A stretch of 26,215 nucleotides of DNA from Deinococcus aquaedulcis (lineage in GTDB: Bacteria > Deinococcota > Deinococci > Deinococcales > Deinococcaceae): contig NZ_JAHRBL010000032.1 of NCBI RefSeq assembly GCF_019693445.1, forward strand, positions 1 through 26,215, given 5' to 3'. This document shows positions 7,467 through 15,579 of this stretch, piece after piece. Each line of letters starts with the position of its first letter. Position 1 is the first letter of the stretch. A model generated the notes under the pieces. That model was not told where the DNA came from. It made no database searches and worked only from the letters and a program-made list of their open reading frames with translations. The position numbers were made by a program, and so were the translations under genes.

Positions 7467-8120
7467 ATGACTGCTCCTGACGCCTCACTCAACTCCCTGG
7501 CTGCCCGGTACGTGGCACGCTATATGAGGTGTGCTGGGGACAGCTGTGAGTTATGGGTGGCCCGCAACGGCGACAATCTCGAAGACGCCCCCAACTTTCT
7601 GGCTGGGGAACGCTGGAGTGACATCGAGAGCGGGATCATGGCCCAGGATCTGGGTTGGCGCATCAATTCGCTCCTGGGTCTATCGCTCGATGTGGACTGG
7701 AGCCTGCACCCCTCCCGTCAGCAGGTGCTGCACGCAGCGATTGAAGCCGCGCAGGACCTGGCGCAGACCTTCGATCATCCCGACGCCGCCGTGGCGCGGG
7801 ATGATGAATTTATGGCCTCCTATGGCCTGAAACGGGATGAATTCAATGACCGGCAGGAGCGGAGGCGACTCCGAGACCGGGTGTACGCTCTGCTGGAGCG
7901 GCATGGCTTACAGGACACCCGGCACGTGCTGTACGATCACGCCTCTTATTGGCGTGACGCCCAGGGGCACCTGCTCCTGATGTGTCAGACCTACACCAGC
8001 CCAGCAGATTTGGAGCCCATTCTCTCAGACGCCCAGGCTGTGCAGCTGGAAGGCATGCTCTTGGGCTCAGGCCCCTATAGTGCTGCCACGACCGCCGTGT
8101 TGTACCGCCCGCTGTTATAG
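7467..8120 (+). CDS. 217-residue protein of unknown function
   Basis: A soluble acidic protein, mainly helical in the middle (HPSRQQVLHAAIEAAQDLAQTF, DEFNDRQERRRLRDRVYALLERHG). Two cysteines occur close together near the N-terminus (RCAGDSCELW, C22 and C27), but without a metal-site pattern elsewhere. The C-terminus has strands (YWRDAQGHLLLMCQTY). No family recognised. The start follows the promoter at 7425-7454 with almost no leader. Its stop codon interlocks with that of the convergent STAND regulator gene: the two overlap by 6 bases (8115-8120). It is divergently transcribed from the 290-residue protein gene and may share control with it. Function cannot be inferred. Confidence 0.75.
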   Translation: MTAPDASLNSLAARYVARYMRCAGDSCELWVARNGDNLEDAPNFLAGERWSDIESGIMAQDLGWRINSLLGLSLDVDWSLHPSRQQVLHAAIEAAQDLAQTFDHPDAAVARDDEFMASYGLKRDEFNDRQERRRLRDRVYALLERHGLQDTRHVLYDHASYWRDAQGHLLLMCQTYTSPADLEPILSDAQAVQLEGMLLGSGPYSAATTAVLYRPLL

Positions 8121-11021
8121 GTTGCCAAGCGCGCGCTCGCGGTAAGCCTTCAATCGGCCCGCCACGTCCCCCCCCTGTTGATCTTCCAGCACCCGTTCAA
8201 TAGGGCCTAACACGGTCTCCAGATCACTGACCGTCACCACCAGATCCAGTGCAGCCTCAAAGGCGCCCAGAGCGGCCTCGTTGTCTCCCCGACTTTGCGC
8301 CTCCCGGCCCAGGAGCACGTAGCCCTGCAGCATGATGGGTTCCACGACCGCACGCAGATCCTCAATCCAGTCTCCGTCCATATGCGGGAGCACCGTGGCG
8401 GGCACCGGCAAGAGCGTGGCGACGGTCGCCACGTCGCCCAATGTGATCGCCCGCTCCAGACGTTGCGTGTCCAGGACAGCTTCTAATTCATCTGCCAGTG
8501 AATAGACGCCACTCTCTGTATTGAATGGCAACGGCTCCTCAACCCCTGTAACCGCCCTCAGCTTGCGCCGGATGTGCTTGAGGGGATCGCGGATGTCCTT
8601 ATCATCATCGCCAAACACCGCCTCTCGCAGCTCGTCTTTGGACTGTGGACCTCGCACCAGGAGCGCGGTCAGCAACCGAGACTGCCGACCCTCCAGCGTT
8701 AACGGCCGGTTCTCAATGCGGATGACTGGCCCACCAATCAACTGTCCGGAGATTTCAATGCGGCTGGAGGTCACGTTCGGGGAAGATTTGGCCCAGGGGG
8801 CAAATGCCGAGGCGGACCAGTTGCGCCGCACAAAGCTCTGGTACAGCGCGCCCAGTTCGTCAGCGTCCCACGCAGCAGGCGTATGGCGCTCGCCGAAACC
8901 TCGCATCCGAGAGGCTAAGGTGGCGGCGTGGTTCTCCGTCAATTCACCGCGCTTGCGGGCCAGTTCCGTCAGGTAAGCGTGGGCCCGTACTCCCGAGAGA
9001 CCTGTATACCAGGAGGCGACTTCCAACCAGGTTCGGGCGTCCTCATCGTCCCCCTGGGCAAAAGCCAGATGCCCGTGCTCGAACGCAAGGAGGGAGTTGT
9101 ACTCGGGCACGTCCTTCCATCCCTGATGGCCAGAGCTAAGGGCGCTCGCCGTTTTCAGTGCTTCTCTGGCCTGGCCGTGGTTTCCCAATTTCGTATGTGT
9201 GTCCGCAAGCAAGCAGTGCGCCGTGAAAATACGGTCTGGTCGTTGGGCTTCGCGCGCTGCTGAAATGGCGTACTCGAACGCGGACACCGCCTCTTTGAGA
9301 TTCCCCTGCAGAAGCAGCTGGCGGCCTCTCGTTTGTTGCAGGCACCCCATCCACCGCGACTGTTCCTGCTCAGCGATCTCAATACCTTCAGCCAGCAATT
9401 GGGCGGCACGGGCCTCATCCCCGATATCCAGCACTACGTCGGCCAGCAGCATGACAGGACCCAAGGTCTTCGCCTGCATCCGCAGCTGCCGGTAGATGGT
9501 CAGCGACTCTTCCAGCATTTCAACAGCTTTGCGGAAGTGACCAGCGCGCTGCGCCGCGAAAGCCCAGCCGAACAGTAAGTAGGCCAGACCCTCAGCTGGA
9601 CCTTGGGCCCTGGCATGGCGGCAGGCCTCTTCCGCTTCACGTTGGGCCTCCTCGTGGCGGCCCAGATTGGCCAGCGCGTGAACCCGTGTGGCCTGCATCT
9701 GCATGACCATCATGTCAGTCAGACCCAGTGGGTTTTCCAGAGCAGCCGTGGACGCTTCAAGTTGCGCCTGAAAATCTGCGCGAATATAGGCGTTGTAGGC
9801 AGCCAGGAGCGTCAACAGGGCACCATCTGGCAATTGGGTAGAGAGCTGCTGCAGGAGATCGAGACCCCGTGACGTGCAGCGGGTTTCAACCAGGGCCATA
9901 CCGTAGTTCAGGGCCAGGGGCGGTGGCAGGACACCCGCTGGAATCTGATCCAGGAAGGCTGTGGCCTGCGCATAGAGGCCTCGTTCCATCAAGGCGGGAA
10001 TATGGCGCTCTGTGAGCTGAATGATGGCCGTTGTGTCACTGATCGCCAGGAGATGTTCAAGAGCGTCCGTCACCAGGCCACTGTCAATCGCCCGGCGTGC
10101 AGCGCTGCGGTGAGCCATGGCCCAGCGCTCCGGGAAACGGCGCAGCTCTTCGGTGAGCAGCGCGCGCAGAAGGGGATGTGGCACGAAACGGCCGCCACCC
10201 AGGGAGCGGAGCGGCAGGCCAGCCCTCTGGACCTCTCCCAACCAGTTAACGGGCAGAGAAGGAACGTCCTGGGCGCAGTGCTCGTCCCATACGCTCATCA
10301 CCGCCAGTTCTGGCAATGCTGAACGCACCAAGCTGGGCAGCAACTGCAACTGCCGGCGCACCAGGTCCTGCGGTGTGATGGGGCTGTTCTGTGTCGTGAG
10401 GAGCCCAATCCCCAACGGCCAGCCATTGAGGTGTTCAGCGTCTTTGAGCGTGGTGTCACGCTGCTCCGCGAGAGACAGGGCTTCATCCCGCGTGAACGCC
10501 AACGTGTCCATATCCAGGATGCGCAAGCGTCCCTCGGCAACCTGATACGAGAGCTCAAAGGCATCCAGTACACGTCCCGAGAGGATAAGCCGTTGGGTAT
10601 CCGCCAGCCGCTCCAGCAGCAGACCCACCCACTGCTGAGCGTCCGAACCGCTGTGATCCGCCCGGTCGAGCATGACCAGCAGAGGACCCGCCGTTGCCAG
10701 ACCGGCCGCAAAGGCCCGTGCTGGCACTGGCCCCTCACTGCGCTCCAGCAGACGGGTCAGGGCCTCGGCGGTATGGGGTGCCCGGACAGCCACCTCATCC
10801 ACCAGTGCCCAGGCAATGCTGCGGGCTGTGCCGTCCAGCTCACTCAGGTCAATCAACAGGGAGGGGTGACGGTTGGCCAGCTGCTGGAGGAGCGTGCTTT
10901 TTCCATAACCACTGGGGGCTTCCAATGCCAGGTGTGGTGGGGCAAACGGGTCCTCGAAGGCTGCATAAAGCCGCTCGCGTTCGAGCCGCCTTACACCTGC
11001 CATCTGGCTTCGCACCGTCAA
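8115..11021 (-). CDS. MalT-like STAND regulator with C-terminal winged helix and BTAD
   Basis: About 968 residues. An N-terminal P-loop NTPase has Walker A (APSGYGKSTLL) in the first 50 residues and a Walker B-like strand ending LLVMLDRAD. Then come a MalT/AcoK-like helical part (LNGWPLGIGLL, FVPHPLLRALL) and a long TPR-like array to about residue 700. Residues about 750-845 look like an OmpR-type winged helix (LTLEGRQSRLLTALLVRG, DPLKHIRRKLRAV), and the last 120 residues look BTAD-like. The order is thus opposite to the SARP-like regulator at 584. Start: GGAGG at 11031-11027 lies 5 bases before a TTG at 11021; a TTG at 11033 and an ATG at 11003 are alternatives. It probably senses a small molecule or redox state and acts on nearby genes, as MalT-type proteins do; the target is inferred, not shown. 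Confidence 0.85.
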   Translation of the reverse strand: MTVRSQMAGVRRLERERLYAAFEDPFAPPHLALEAPSGYGKSTLLQQLANRHPSLLIDLSELDGTARSIAWALVDEVAVRAPHTAEALTRLLERSEGPVPARAFAAGLATAGPLLVMLDRADHSGSDAQQWVGLLLERLADTQRLILSGRVLDAFELSYQVAEGRLRILDMDTLAFTRDEALSLAEQRDTTLKDAEHLNGWPLGIGLLTTQNSPITPQDLVRRQLQLLPSLVRSALPELAVMSVWDEHCAQDVPSLPVNWLGEVQRAGLPLRSLGGGRFVPHPLLRALLTEELRRFPERWAMAHRSAARRAIDSGLVTDALEHLLAISDTTAIIQLTERHIPALMERGLYAQATAFLDQIPAGVLPPPLALNYGMALVETRCTSRGLDLLQQLSTQLPDGALLTLLAAYNAYIRADFQAQLEASTAALENPLGLTDMMVMQMQATRVHALANLGRHEEAQREAEEACRHARAQGPAEGLAYLLFGWAFAAQRAGHFRKAVEMLEESLTIYRQLRMQAKTLGPVMLLADVVLDIGDEARAAQLLAEGIEIAEQEQSRWMGCLQQTRGRQLLLQGNLKEAVSAFEYAISAAREAQRPDRIFTAHCLLADTHTKLGNHGQAREALKTASALSSGHQGWKDVPEYNSLLAFEHGHLAFAQGDDEDARTWLEVASWYTGLSGVRAHAYLTELARKRGELTENHAATLASRMRGFGERHTPAAWDADELGALYQSFVRRNWSASAFAPWAKSSPNVTSSRIEISGQLIGGPVIRIENRPLTLEGRQSRLLTALLVRGPQSKDELREAVFGDDDKDIRDPLKHIRRKLRAVTGVEEPLPFNTESGVYSLADELEAVLDTQRLERAITLGDVATVATLLPVPATVLPHMDGDWIEDLRAVVEPIMLQGYVLLGREAQSRGDNEAALGAFEAALDLVVTVSDLETVLGPIERVLEDQQGGDVAGRLKAYRERALGNL

Positions 11022-11046
11022 AGCTGCCTCCAACTGATAACTGACC

Positions 11047-11077
11047 GGTCCACGGCTGGACCGCTTAAATCATTGTA
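11047..11077 (-). promoter_or_regulatory. Possible promoter and inverted repeat before the STAND regulator
   Basis: TACAAT (minus strand, 11077-11072) begins 3 bases after the stop codon of the upstream redoxin gene. Between it and the regulator start lies the inverted repeat GGTCCA-GCCG-TGGACC (11062-11047). A -35 box is not convincing. It suggests the regulator can be transcribed separately from the redoxin gene. Confidence 0.4.
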
Positions 11078-11080
11078 GGG

Positions 11081-12313
11081 TCAGCTGCTGCGCCGTGCCC
11101 ACTGCAACACAGTATCCACCGTTAGAAAATCCGCCATGTATTCGTTGTAGTGCGCCGCCTCTATCTGTCCGTCTTCGTTGATCAGGAATTCGGCAGGCAC
11201 CAGAAACATCTGCCCCTCTGAGATCCAGCCCCGAGGTCCCATCATCTTGAAACCTTCCTTGATCATGTCGTAATTCCTCAGATCAATCAGGCGCTTCAAG
11301 GAACGGTCCAGCCCGTACTGACGGTGAATAGAAGCGGTTTCATCGCACAGTACGGGGAAGGTGGGCCGGGTGCGGCCGACGGTCCGGTGTAGCTTCTCTA
11401 CAGTCGTCGCCCACACCTCGACAATGGCTACTCCAGCAGACTCCATCTGCGCCTGCACCTGCATCACTGTGCGGTGATGTGGATTGCAGTGGGTGCAGTT
11501 GGACATGCGGTGCATCATCAGCCACACCCGTTTGCCCCGGAACTGACTGAGAGCCACAGGTGGGCCTTGCAGGGAGGGCAGAAGGAAATCAGGTGCCTGA
11601 TCGCCGGGCTTCAGATGCCGGACAGGATAGGTGCCGTTTGGCGACACGATACGGGCCACGCCACGCTGAATCAGGCCAGCGGCCTCCTGAGCCACCACAT
11701 CCCAGCTCAGATGACTACGCCGTGCGCTTTCAGCCAATGTCAGGCCGTCAATTGCACCCTGCCGCAGCACCTCATCAGCAGAATGCCCCTCAGAAGTGTT
11801 GAGTTGAGGCATCACTTCCAGCTGGTCGGTGGGCTTGATGCTGAGCGCGTCATCACTCAGCTGGCGTGCACTGGCCTCGGCATCCCGAACCAGGGCAGGC
11901 CCATCCACCTGAGAAATCCAGGACGCCGGCGCCTGAGGTGAGCTCTGAGCCGTCGCGGACTGGAGCACGATCGGCACAAATGCCATTTTGGTGCGCAGCT
12001 GCAGAAGCTCGGCTAACTTCTCTTCGCTGAGATGCCCGCTGCTCATCAGATTGCGCACGAGGTGCTGGGGCGTTTGTGCGCCGATGCGTGCGGCGTCCAA
12101 CATTTCTGATGTCACGCCACCGTGCGCCAGAGACGCACTCCACTGCGGAACGAAGCGGCTTTGCACACCACAGATCTGCGTACCGGCCAACATGACGGTG
12201 GTGTTCAGAGCCTTGTCGTCAAATTGCAAAGAGACGGCTTGCGTGCCGCCGCGGCTCAGTGCGTCTGACAGGAGATCACCAGCCGTGCCTGTCGGAAGAC
12301 GATTAGCGGTCAT
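11081..12313 (-). CDS. PATAN-like, winged-helix, peroxiredoxin-like fusion protein (copy 2)
   Basis: 410 residues, paralogous over its full length to the 5123-6376 product. Residues about 12-120 are PATAN-like (NTTVMLAGTQICGVQS). Residues about 180-224 match the winged-helix segment of copy 1 (LRQGAIDGLTLAESARR). Residues about 235-405 are the redoxin domain, with GDQAPDFLLPSLQG, the CxxC pair Cys273/Cys276 (SNCTHCNPHHR), FPVLCDE, EGFKMMGPRG and FLINEDGQIEAAHY. I chose the ATG at 12313 because its first residues align with the start of copy 1; an ATG at 12406 would add 31 residues that copy 1 lacks. It precedes the STAND regulator by 59 bases in the same direction. The sequences are well diverged, so the duplication is old. 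Confidence 0.8.
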   Translation of the reverse strand: MTANRLPTGTAGDLLSDALSRGGTQAVSLQFDDKALNTTVMLAGTQICGVQSRFVPQWSASLAHGGVTSEMLDAARIGAQTPQHLVRNLMSSGHLSEEKLAELLQLRTKMAFVPIVLQSATAQSSPQAPASWISQVDGPALVRDAEASARQLSDDALSIKPTDQLEVMPQLNTSEGHSADEVLRQGAIDGLTLAESARRSHLSWDVVAQEAAGLIQRGVARIVSPNGTYPVRHLKPGDQAPDFLLPSLQGPPVALSQFRGKRVWLMMHRMSNCTHCNPHHRTVMQVQAQMESAGVAIVEVWATTVEKLHRTVGRTRPTFPVLCDETASIHRQYGLDRSLKRLIDLRNYDMIKEGFKMMGPRGWISEGQMFLVPAEFLINEDGQIEAAHYNEYMADFLTVDTVLQWARRSS

Positions 12314-12455
12314 GGCATCACCAGCCATACCCCATGACCAACCCTGTGAAGAGTGTTGGACATCGGTAGGAAGCAGAAAACGAGGCTCATGGGATGGTCC
12401 CAGCATACCGGGCTATGACGGTCTGAGGTAGCCCCATTTGCCGCCCGTTGGGGGA

Positions 12456-12485
12456 TTGACCGGACGTCTATTAAATATGTACTAT
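12456..12485 (+). promoter_or_regulatory. Promoter of the winged-helix protein gene
   Basis: TTGACC (12456-12461, 5 of 6) and TACTAT (12480-12485, 4 of 6) are 18 bases apart. The palindrome at 12478-12492 covers the -10 box. A strong ribosome site follows. Confidence 0.65.
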
Positions 12486-12492
12486 TAGTACA
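12478..12492. promoter_or_regulatory. Palindromic operator overlapping the -10 box
   Basis: A perfect 15-base palindrome, TGTACTA-T-TAGTACA, overlaps the -10 box. A protein bound here would block RNA polymerase, so this is probably a repressor site, most simply for autoregulation by the winged-helix protein encoded just downstream. The palindrome is seen; the binding protein is inferred. Confidence 0.65.
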
Positions 12493-12498
12493 GATAGC

Positions 12499-12506
12499 AA
12501 GGAGGA
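12499..12506 (+). promoter_or_regulatory. Strong ribosome binding site
   Basis: AAGGAGGA lies 5 bases before the ATG at 12512. This contrasts with most neighbouring genes, which lack such a site and look leaderless, so this gene is probably made at a higher or differently controlled rate. Confidence 0.75.
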
Positions 12507-12511
12507 ACAGT

Positions 12512-13462
12512 ATGCATCAGCTTCCAGAGGTCATCAGACAGGGCAACGACGGCGAGAAGCTGGTGTGGCTGCACATCCACGAGAACGGCCCTGGCCCTTA
12601 CGCTGCCGAGGCCGTGGGCAGTGCCCTGGGCCGCAACGCCCGCGCCACAGGCCGCACTCTAGCGGACCTGGTTAAGAAGCAATGGCTCAAAGTCTTGCCT
12701 TCAACGGCAGGCACGGGCCACAGACCCGCTCTGGCCTACGAGGCGTTGATTCCCGCAGGGCGCCCGATCACATCAGTGCATGAACCTCACTACATGCTGC
12801 GCGTGCTGGTGCAGGTGCACGCGGACGCCACGCCAGAAATGATTGAGCAGGCTGTACGTTTGCTGGCCCATCTGGGTTTTGGACAGCAGGATCTGCAGCT
12901 CGGGGCACGAACCCTGGACCGCGACGGTCTGACCTTTCGGGAAGCCCTGCATTTCAAACACATGGTCTTCCTGGCGACCGGGCAGGTTTCAGGCATTACC
13001 GGCGCCCTGACGTTCTACGGTGAGATCTTCGACCGTCAGCGCCATCCCGGCGAAGTGAATGCCACCCACGCGATGGAGCGGCGCTTAGGCGGGCAGTATC
13101 AATACGAAGCGCAAACACTTGGCGTTCAGCGCTTACCAGGCCTGATGTACTACCGCACCAGCATTACGCTGCCGCACCATGCTCCAGCGGAAAGCACTGT
13201 CGTTCTTGACCTTGATCCGGAGACCTGTCTGCCTTTCCTGCAACAGTACGTCCGCCCCATGCCCAACAAGACGCCGGCAGCCTACCTGGCAGCCTCCGGC
13301 ATCGAAGAGGGCCACTGGGTCCAGTTAACGGACCCCGCCAGCGGCGAGCACACCCCCTTGTTGATTCCTGCAGACCAAATGTCGCACGCGGTCACCTTGG
13401 GCGCCCAGGCACTTCTGCAGCGCCTTCAGGCCCAGCAGCTGCCTAATATCTTCACGCTCTGA
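12512..13462 (+). CDS. Winged-helix protein with unknown C-terminal domain
   Basis: 316 residues. Residues about 10-75 look like a winged helix-turn-helix (EKLVWLHIHENGPGPYAAEAVGSALG, then RTLADLVKKQWLKVLP and a basic wing GTGHRPALAYEAL). The remaining 240 residues form an alpha/beta domain that I do not recognise (MLRVLVQVHADATPEMIEQAV, LHFKHMVFLATGQVSG, GLMYYRTSITLPHH). The start is fixed by a strong ribosome site and a good promoter bearing a palindromic operator, which suggests autoregulation. It is divergent from redoxin-fusion copy 2 and could control it. Its 3' end overlaps the convergent DUF2325-like gene by 11 bases. The DNA-binding call is from helix pattern only. Confidence 0.75.
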   Translation: MHQLPEVIRQGNDGEKLVWLHIHENGPGPYAAEAVGSALGRNARATGRTLADLVKKQWLKVLPSTAGTGHRPALAYEALIPAGRPITSVHEPHYMLRVLVQVHADATPEMIEQAVRLLAHLGFGQQDLQLGARTLDRDGLTFREALHFKHMVFLATGQVSGITGALTFYGEIFDRQRHPGEVNATHAMERRLGGQYQYEAQTLGVQRLPGLMYYRTSITLPHHAPAESTVVLDLDPETCLPFLQQYVRPMPNKTPAAYLAASGIEEGHWVQLTDPASGEHTPLLIPADQMSHAVTLGAQALLQRLQAQQLPNIFTL

Positions 13463-15389
13463 TCTGACTCGCCAGGGTGTCACTGACTTGCCGCATGACC
13501 TGCCAGGCCACCTGATTCGGATTGAGCCCAGCAGGATGCAGCAGGTACGGCACACCAGCGTCGCGCGCCGCGTCCCGCAACGATCCGTGGGCATGAGCGC
13601 CCCACCGCAACGCAAAAATGGCCAGGGACGTCCCAGGCTTACTGAGGTGGGCGGCCGCCTGAAGCCCATGGTCATAGCGGGCCGAAGGAATCCAGTCCAG
13701 TTCAGTGAGGTCGAAGGCTTCGACCAGGGCCTTGTAATGGGCTGGATCAGGCACTCCACCCAAGAGCACCACCCTGCTCCCCGCAAGGAGCGCTCGGGCC
13801 GCCATGACATGTGGCGGCCAGCTCAGTTCCAGGTGCTCTGGCTGTGGCGTCTGCTCCAGCTGGACTTCGACTGTGCCCATCTCGGCCGCCTCGGCAACAG
13901 GCGGTCTCTCCCGACTCAAGGCCTCCTGCAGTTCCAGGTACTGATCAGCGAGTCTGTGCAGCTCATTGTTTCCCAGTGGTGTCGCTCGTAAGACGGCACT
14001 GCCGCCCACCAGATTGGCCAGCTGTGACGCTTCCGGCAGCCCCACACCTGCGCGCCGGGCCACCGCCAGGAGGTGCCCAGTAGCCGCGCGCATCAACGCC
14101 TGCACCTCGGGGTGGTCCGCATGATCGTTCCACTCCAGCAGGAGGAGTGTCATGGTCTTCAAGGCGTGACTCAGTTCTTCCGCGTGGTCTTCCCTCAGAG
14201 GCCAGGCCCACAGGACTTCAACCTGGCCCAGCTCGACCGCCAGAGCCACCGTATCTGTTAACGCCATCCCCTGACACCGGGGGGTCTGCGTGAGCGCCCA
14301 GCGGCCAGCAATGGCCAGCGTCAGCTCATCCAATGGGGTGTAGGGCAAGGGTCGGCTGTGCAGGTCATCAAAGATGTCCCACAGCATGGCGTCCAGGCCC
14401 CGGCTCCTGGCGGTCGGGCGGCGCAGCTGCACATGCCGTGCACGGCGCAGGGCGTGACGCGCTTCATGCAGGGCATCCACATTCGGAGGTACCACGGCGC
14501 CATGTTTGAAGATGGGCAACGGTGGGCGGCCAATCTCCAGGTGCAACGCCTGGAGATCCTTCCACAGGGATTTCAAGTCACGCTCTGGCAGGCGGTGCCG
14601 GGCACTGAGACTCAGCGCCGCCTGGACCGCTATGGCTGCGCACTGCAACAGATCAGAGGTGGTCAACAGCGGGAGCCTGGACCGCACTTCCACATACAGC
14701 GCCAGCGCGGCCGCCGCAGCGCTCAGCTGTGCCACCCGGGCCTCTGGGCTGTCCTCCTCAACTCTTGGCGTCTGCTGCCATTCCAGGAGGCGTGAGACCC
14801 GTTCTGTGGTCGGGAGCCACGAGGCCTCCAGCTCACCCGCACGGGTCGCGTGACTCTCCAGCACATCCAGCCAGGCCTGAAAGGTCTCGCTCTGGCTGGT
14901 TTCCGGCACCGGCACGCCACTGTCCCTCGCCAACTGCTCCAGCACTCGCACGGCCGCAGGCACTTCTGCAGGCAGGAGGGGTGAGCCTCCGCTGCGGGCG
15001 CCCAGCTGAAATAGACCCGCTTCCAACTGGTTTCCAAGGGGCACGAGCATGAGGTCTACCGTGTAGAGCGAGAGCGCGACACCCAGCGCTGTGTCCAGCA
15101 GTTCTCCCGTCCAGGGTGTACGGGCACGGCTCAAAACCTCAAGGACAAGGGCAGAAAGGTGCAAGAGCACCAGCGTTTCCACCACCACTTCGGGACCCTG
15201 CTGGTACAGGCGTTGAACCCACAGCGGCAGATCGGGAGATCCGGCCGGGTACTGCTCCAGAATCTGCTCCAGGTCCTGGGTCAGTCTGGCGACCTCAGCC
15301 GGCGAAAAGGCTGCCACTTGGGTTGGGGTCTGCTCGTCCAACGCACACAGGGCAGCCCAGGCCTGCGGCGCCACGTCGTTGGGTGCCAT
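13452..15389 (-). CDS. Large helical protein with C-terminal DUF2325-like domain
   Basis: 645 residues from the ATG at 15389 (a TTG at 15425 would add 12). The first 500 residues are leucine- and alanine-rich, mostly helical and acidic, with no signal peptide, and do not match a family that I know. The last 100 or so residues (AGSRVVLLGGVPDPAHYKAL, LAIFALRWGAHAHGSLRDAA, GVPYLLHPAGLNPNQ) fit the pattern of DUF2325, a small Rossmann-like domain: glycine-rich first strand, a central hydrophobic strand, a His in the middle and a late strand followed by a helix. DUF2325 has no firmly known activity. No strong ribosome site precedes either start. The gene converges on the winged-helix gene with an 11-base overlap, so both are probably co-inherited. 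Confidence 0.7.
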   Translation of the reverse strand: MAPNDVAPQAWAALCALDEQTPTQVAAFSPAEVARLTQDLEQILEQYPAGSPDLPLWVQRLYQQGPEVVVETLVLLHLSALVLEVLSRARTPWTGELLDTALGVALSLYTVDLMLVPLGNQLEAGLFQLGARSGGSPLLPAEVPAAVRVLEQLARDSGVPVPETSQSETFQAWLDVLESHATRAGELEASWLPTTERVSRLLEWQQTPRVEEDSPEARVAQLSAAAAALALYVEVRSRLPLLTTSDLLQCAAIAVQAALSLSARHRLPERDLKSLWKDLQALHLEIGRPPLPIFKHGAVVPPNVDALHEARHALRRARHVQLRRPTARSRGLDAMLWDIFDDLHSRPLPYTPLDELTLAIAGRWALTQTPRCQGMALTDTVALAVELGQVEVLWAWPLREDHAEELSHALKTMTLLLLEWNDHADHPEVQALMRAATGHLLAVARRAGVGLPEASQLANLVGGSAVLRATPLGNNELHRLADQYLELQEALSRERPPVAEAAEMGTVEVQLEQTPQPEHLELSWPPHVMAARALLAGSRVVLLGGVPDPAHYKALVEAFDLTELDWIPSARYDHGLQAAAHLSKPGTSLAIFALRWGAHAHGSLRDAARDAGVPYLLHPAGLNPNQVAWQVMRQVSDTLASQIRA

Positions 15390-15520
15390 GAGGGTCAGCC
15401 TGACCTGAATGCCGCCCAGCTGCAAGGGGCATGCACATCAGCCGTGCCAGCCTCAGCAAACAGAAGCGACTTTACCCGCCCTCAAACGGCAGAGCAGTGG
15501 CCTACAGTTTGACCCGAGCA

Positions 15521-15546
15521 ATAAAGAGGCGGCCCGGAGGCCGCCT
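15521..15546 (-). terminator. Intrinsic terminator downstream of the tRNA-like relic
   Basis: On the minus strand AGGCGGCC-TCCG-GGCCGCCT is a perfect 8-bp, 4-base-loop hairpin, followed by CTTTATT. It lies immediately after the tRNA-like sequence, as is usual for a tRNA gene. Confidence 0.7.
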
Positions 15547-15551
15547 GTTGA

Positions 15552-15579
15552 GGTGTGGGTGATTGGGGTCGAACCAATC
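15552..15579 (-). pseudogene. tRNA 3'-end-like relic (T arm and acceptor strand)
   Basis: The minus strand reads GATTGG-TTCGACC-CCAATC, a perfect T-stem with the canonical TTCGA loop, then ACCCAC plus A and CC, as at a tRNA 3' end. Searching upstream I find no matching D arm, no standard anticodon loop and no 5' acceptor strand GTGGGTG, although GTGGG about 25 bases upstream can pair with CCCAC. It is either the 3' remnant left by an element that integrated into a tRNA, or chance. Seen: T arm and terminator; inferred: tRNA origin. Confidence 0.35.

Noticed and set aside
12314..12406. Longer start of redoxin-fusion copy 2
   Set aside because: The extra 31 residues have no counterpart in copy 1, whose N-terminus aligns with the ATG at 12313; kept only as an alternative.
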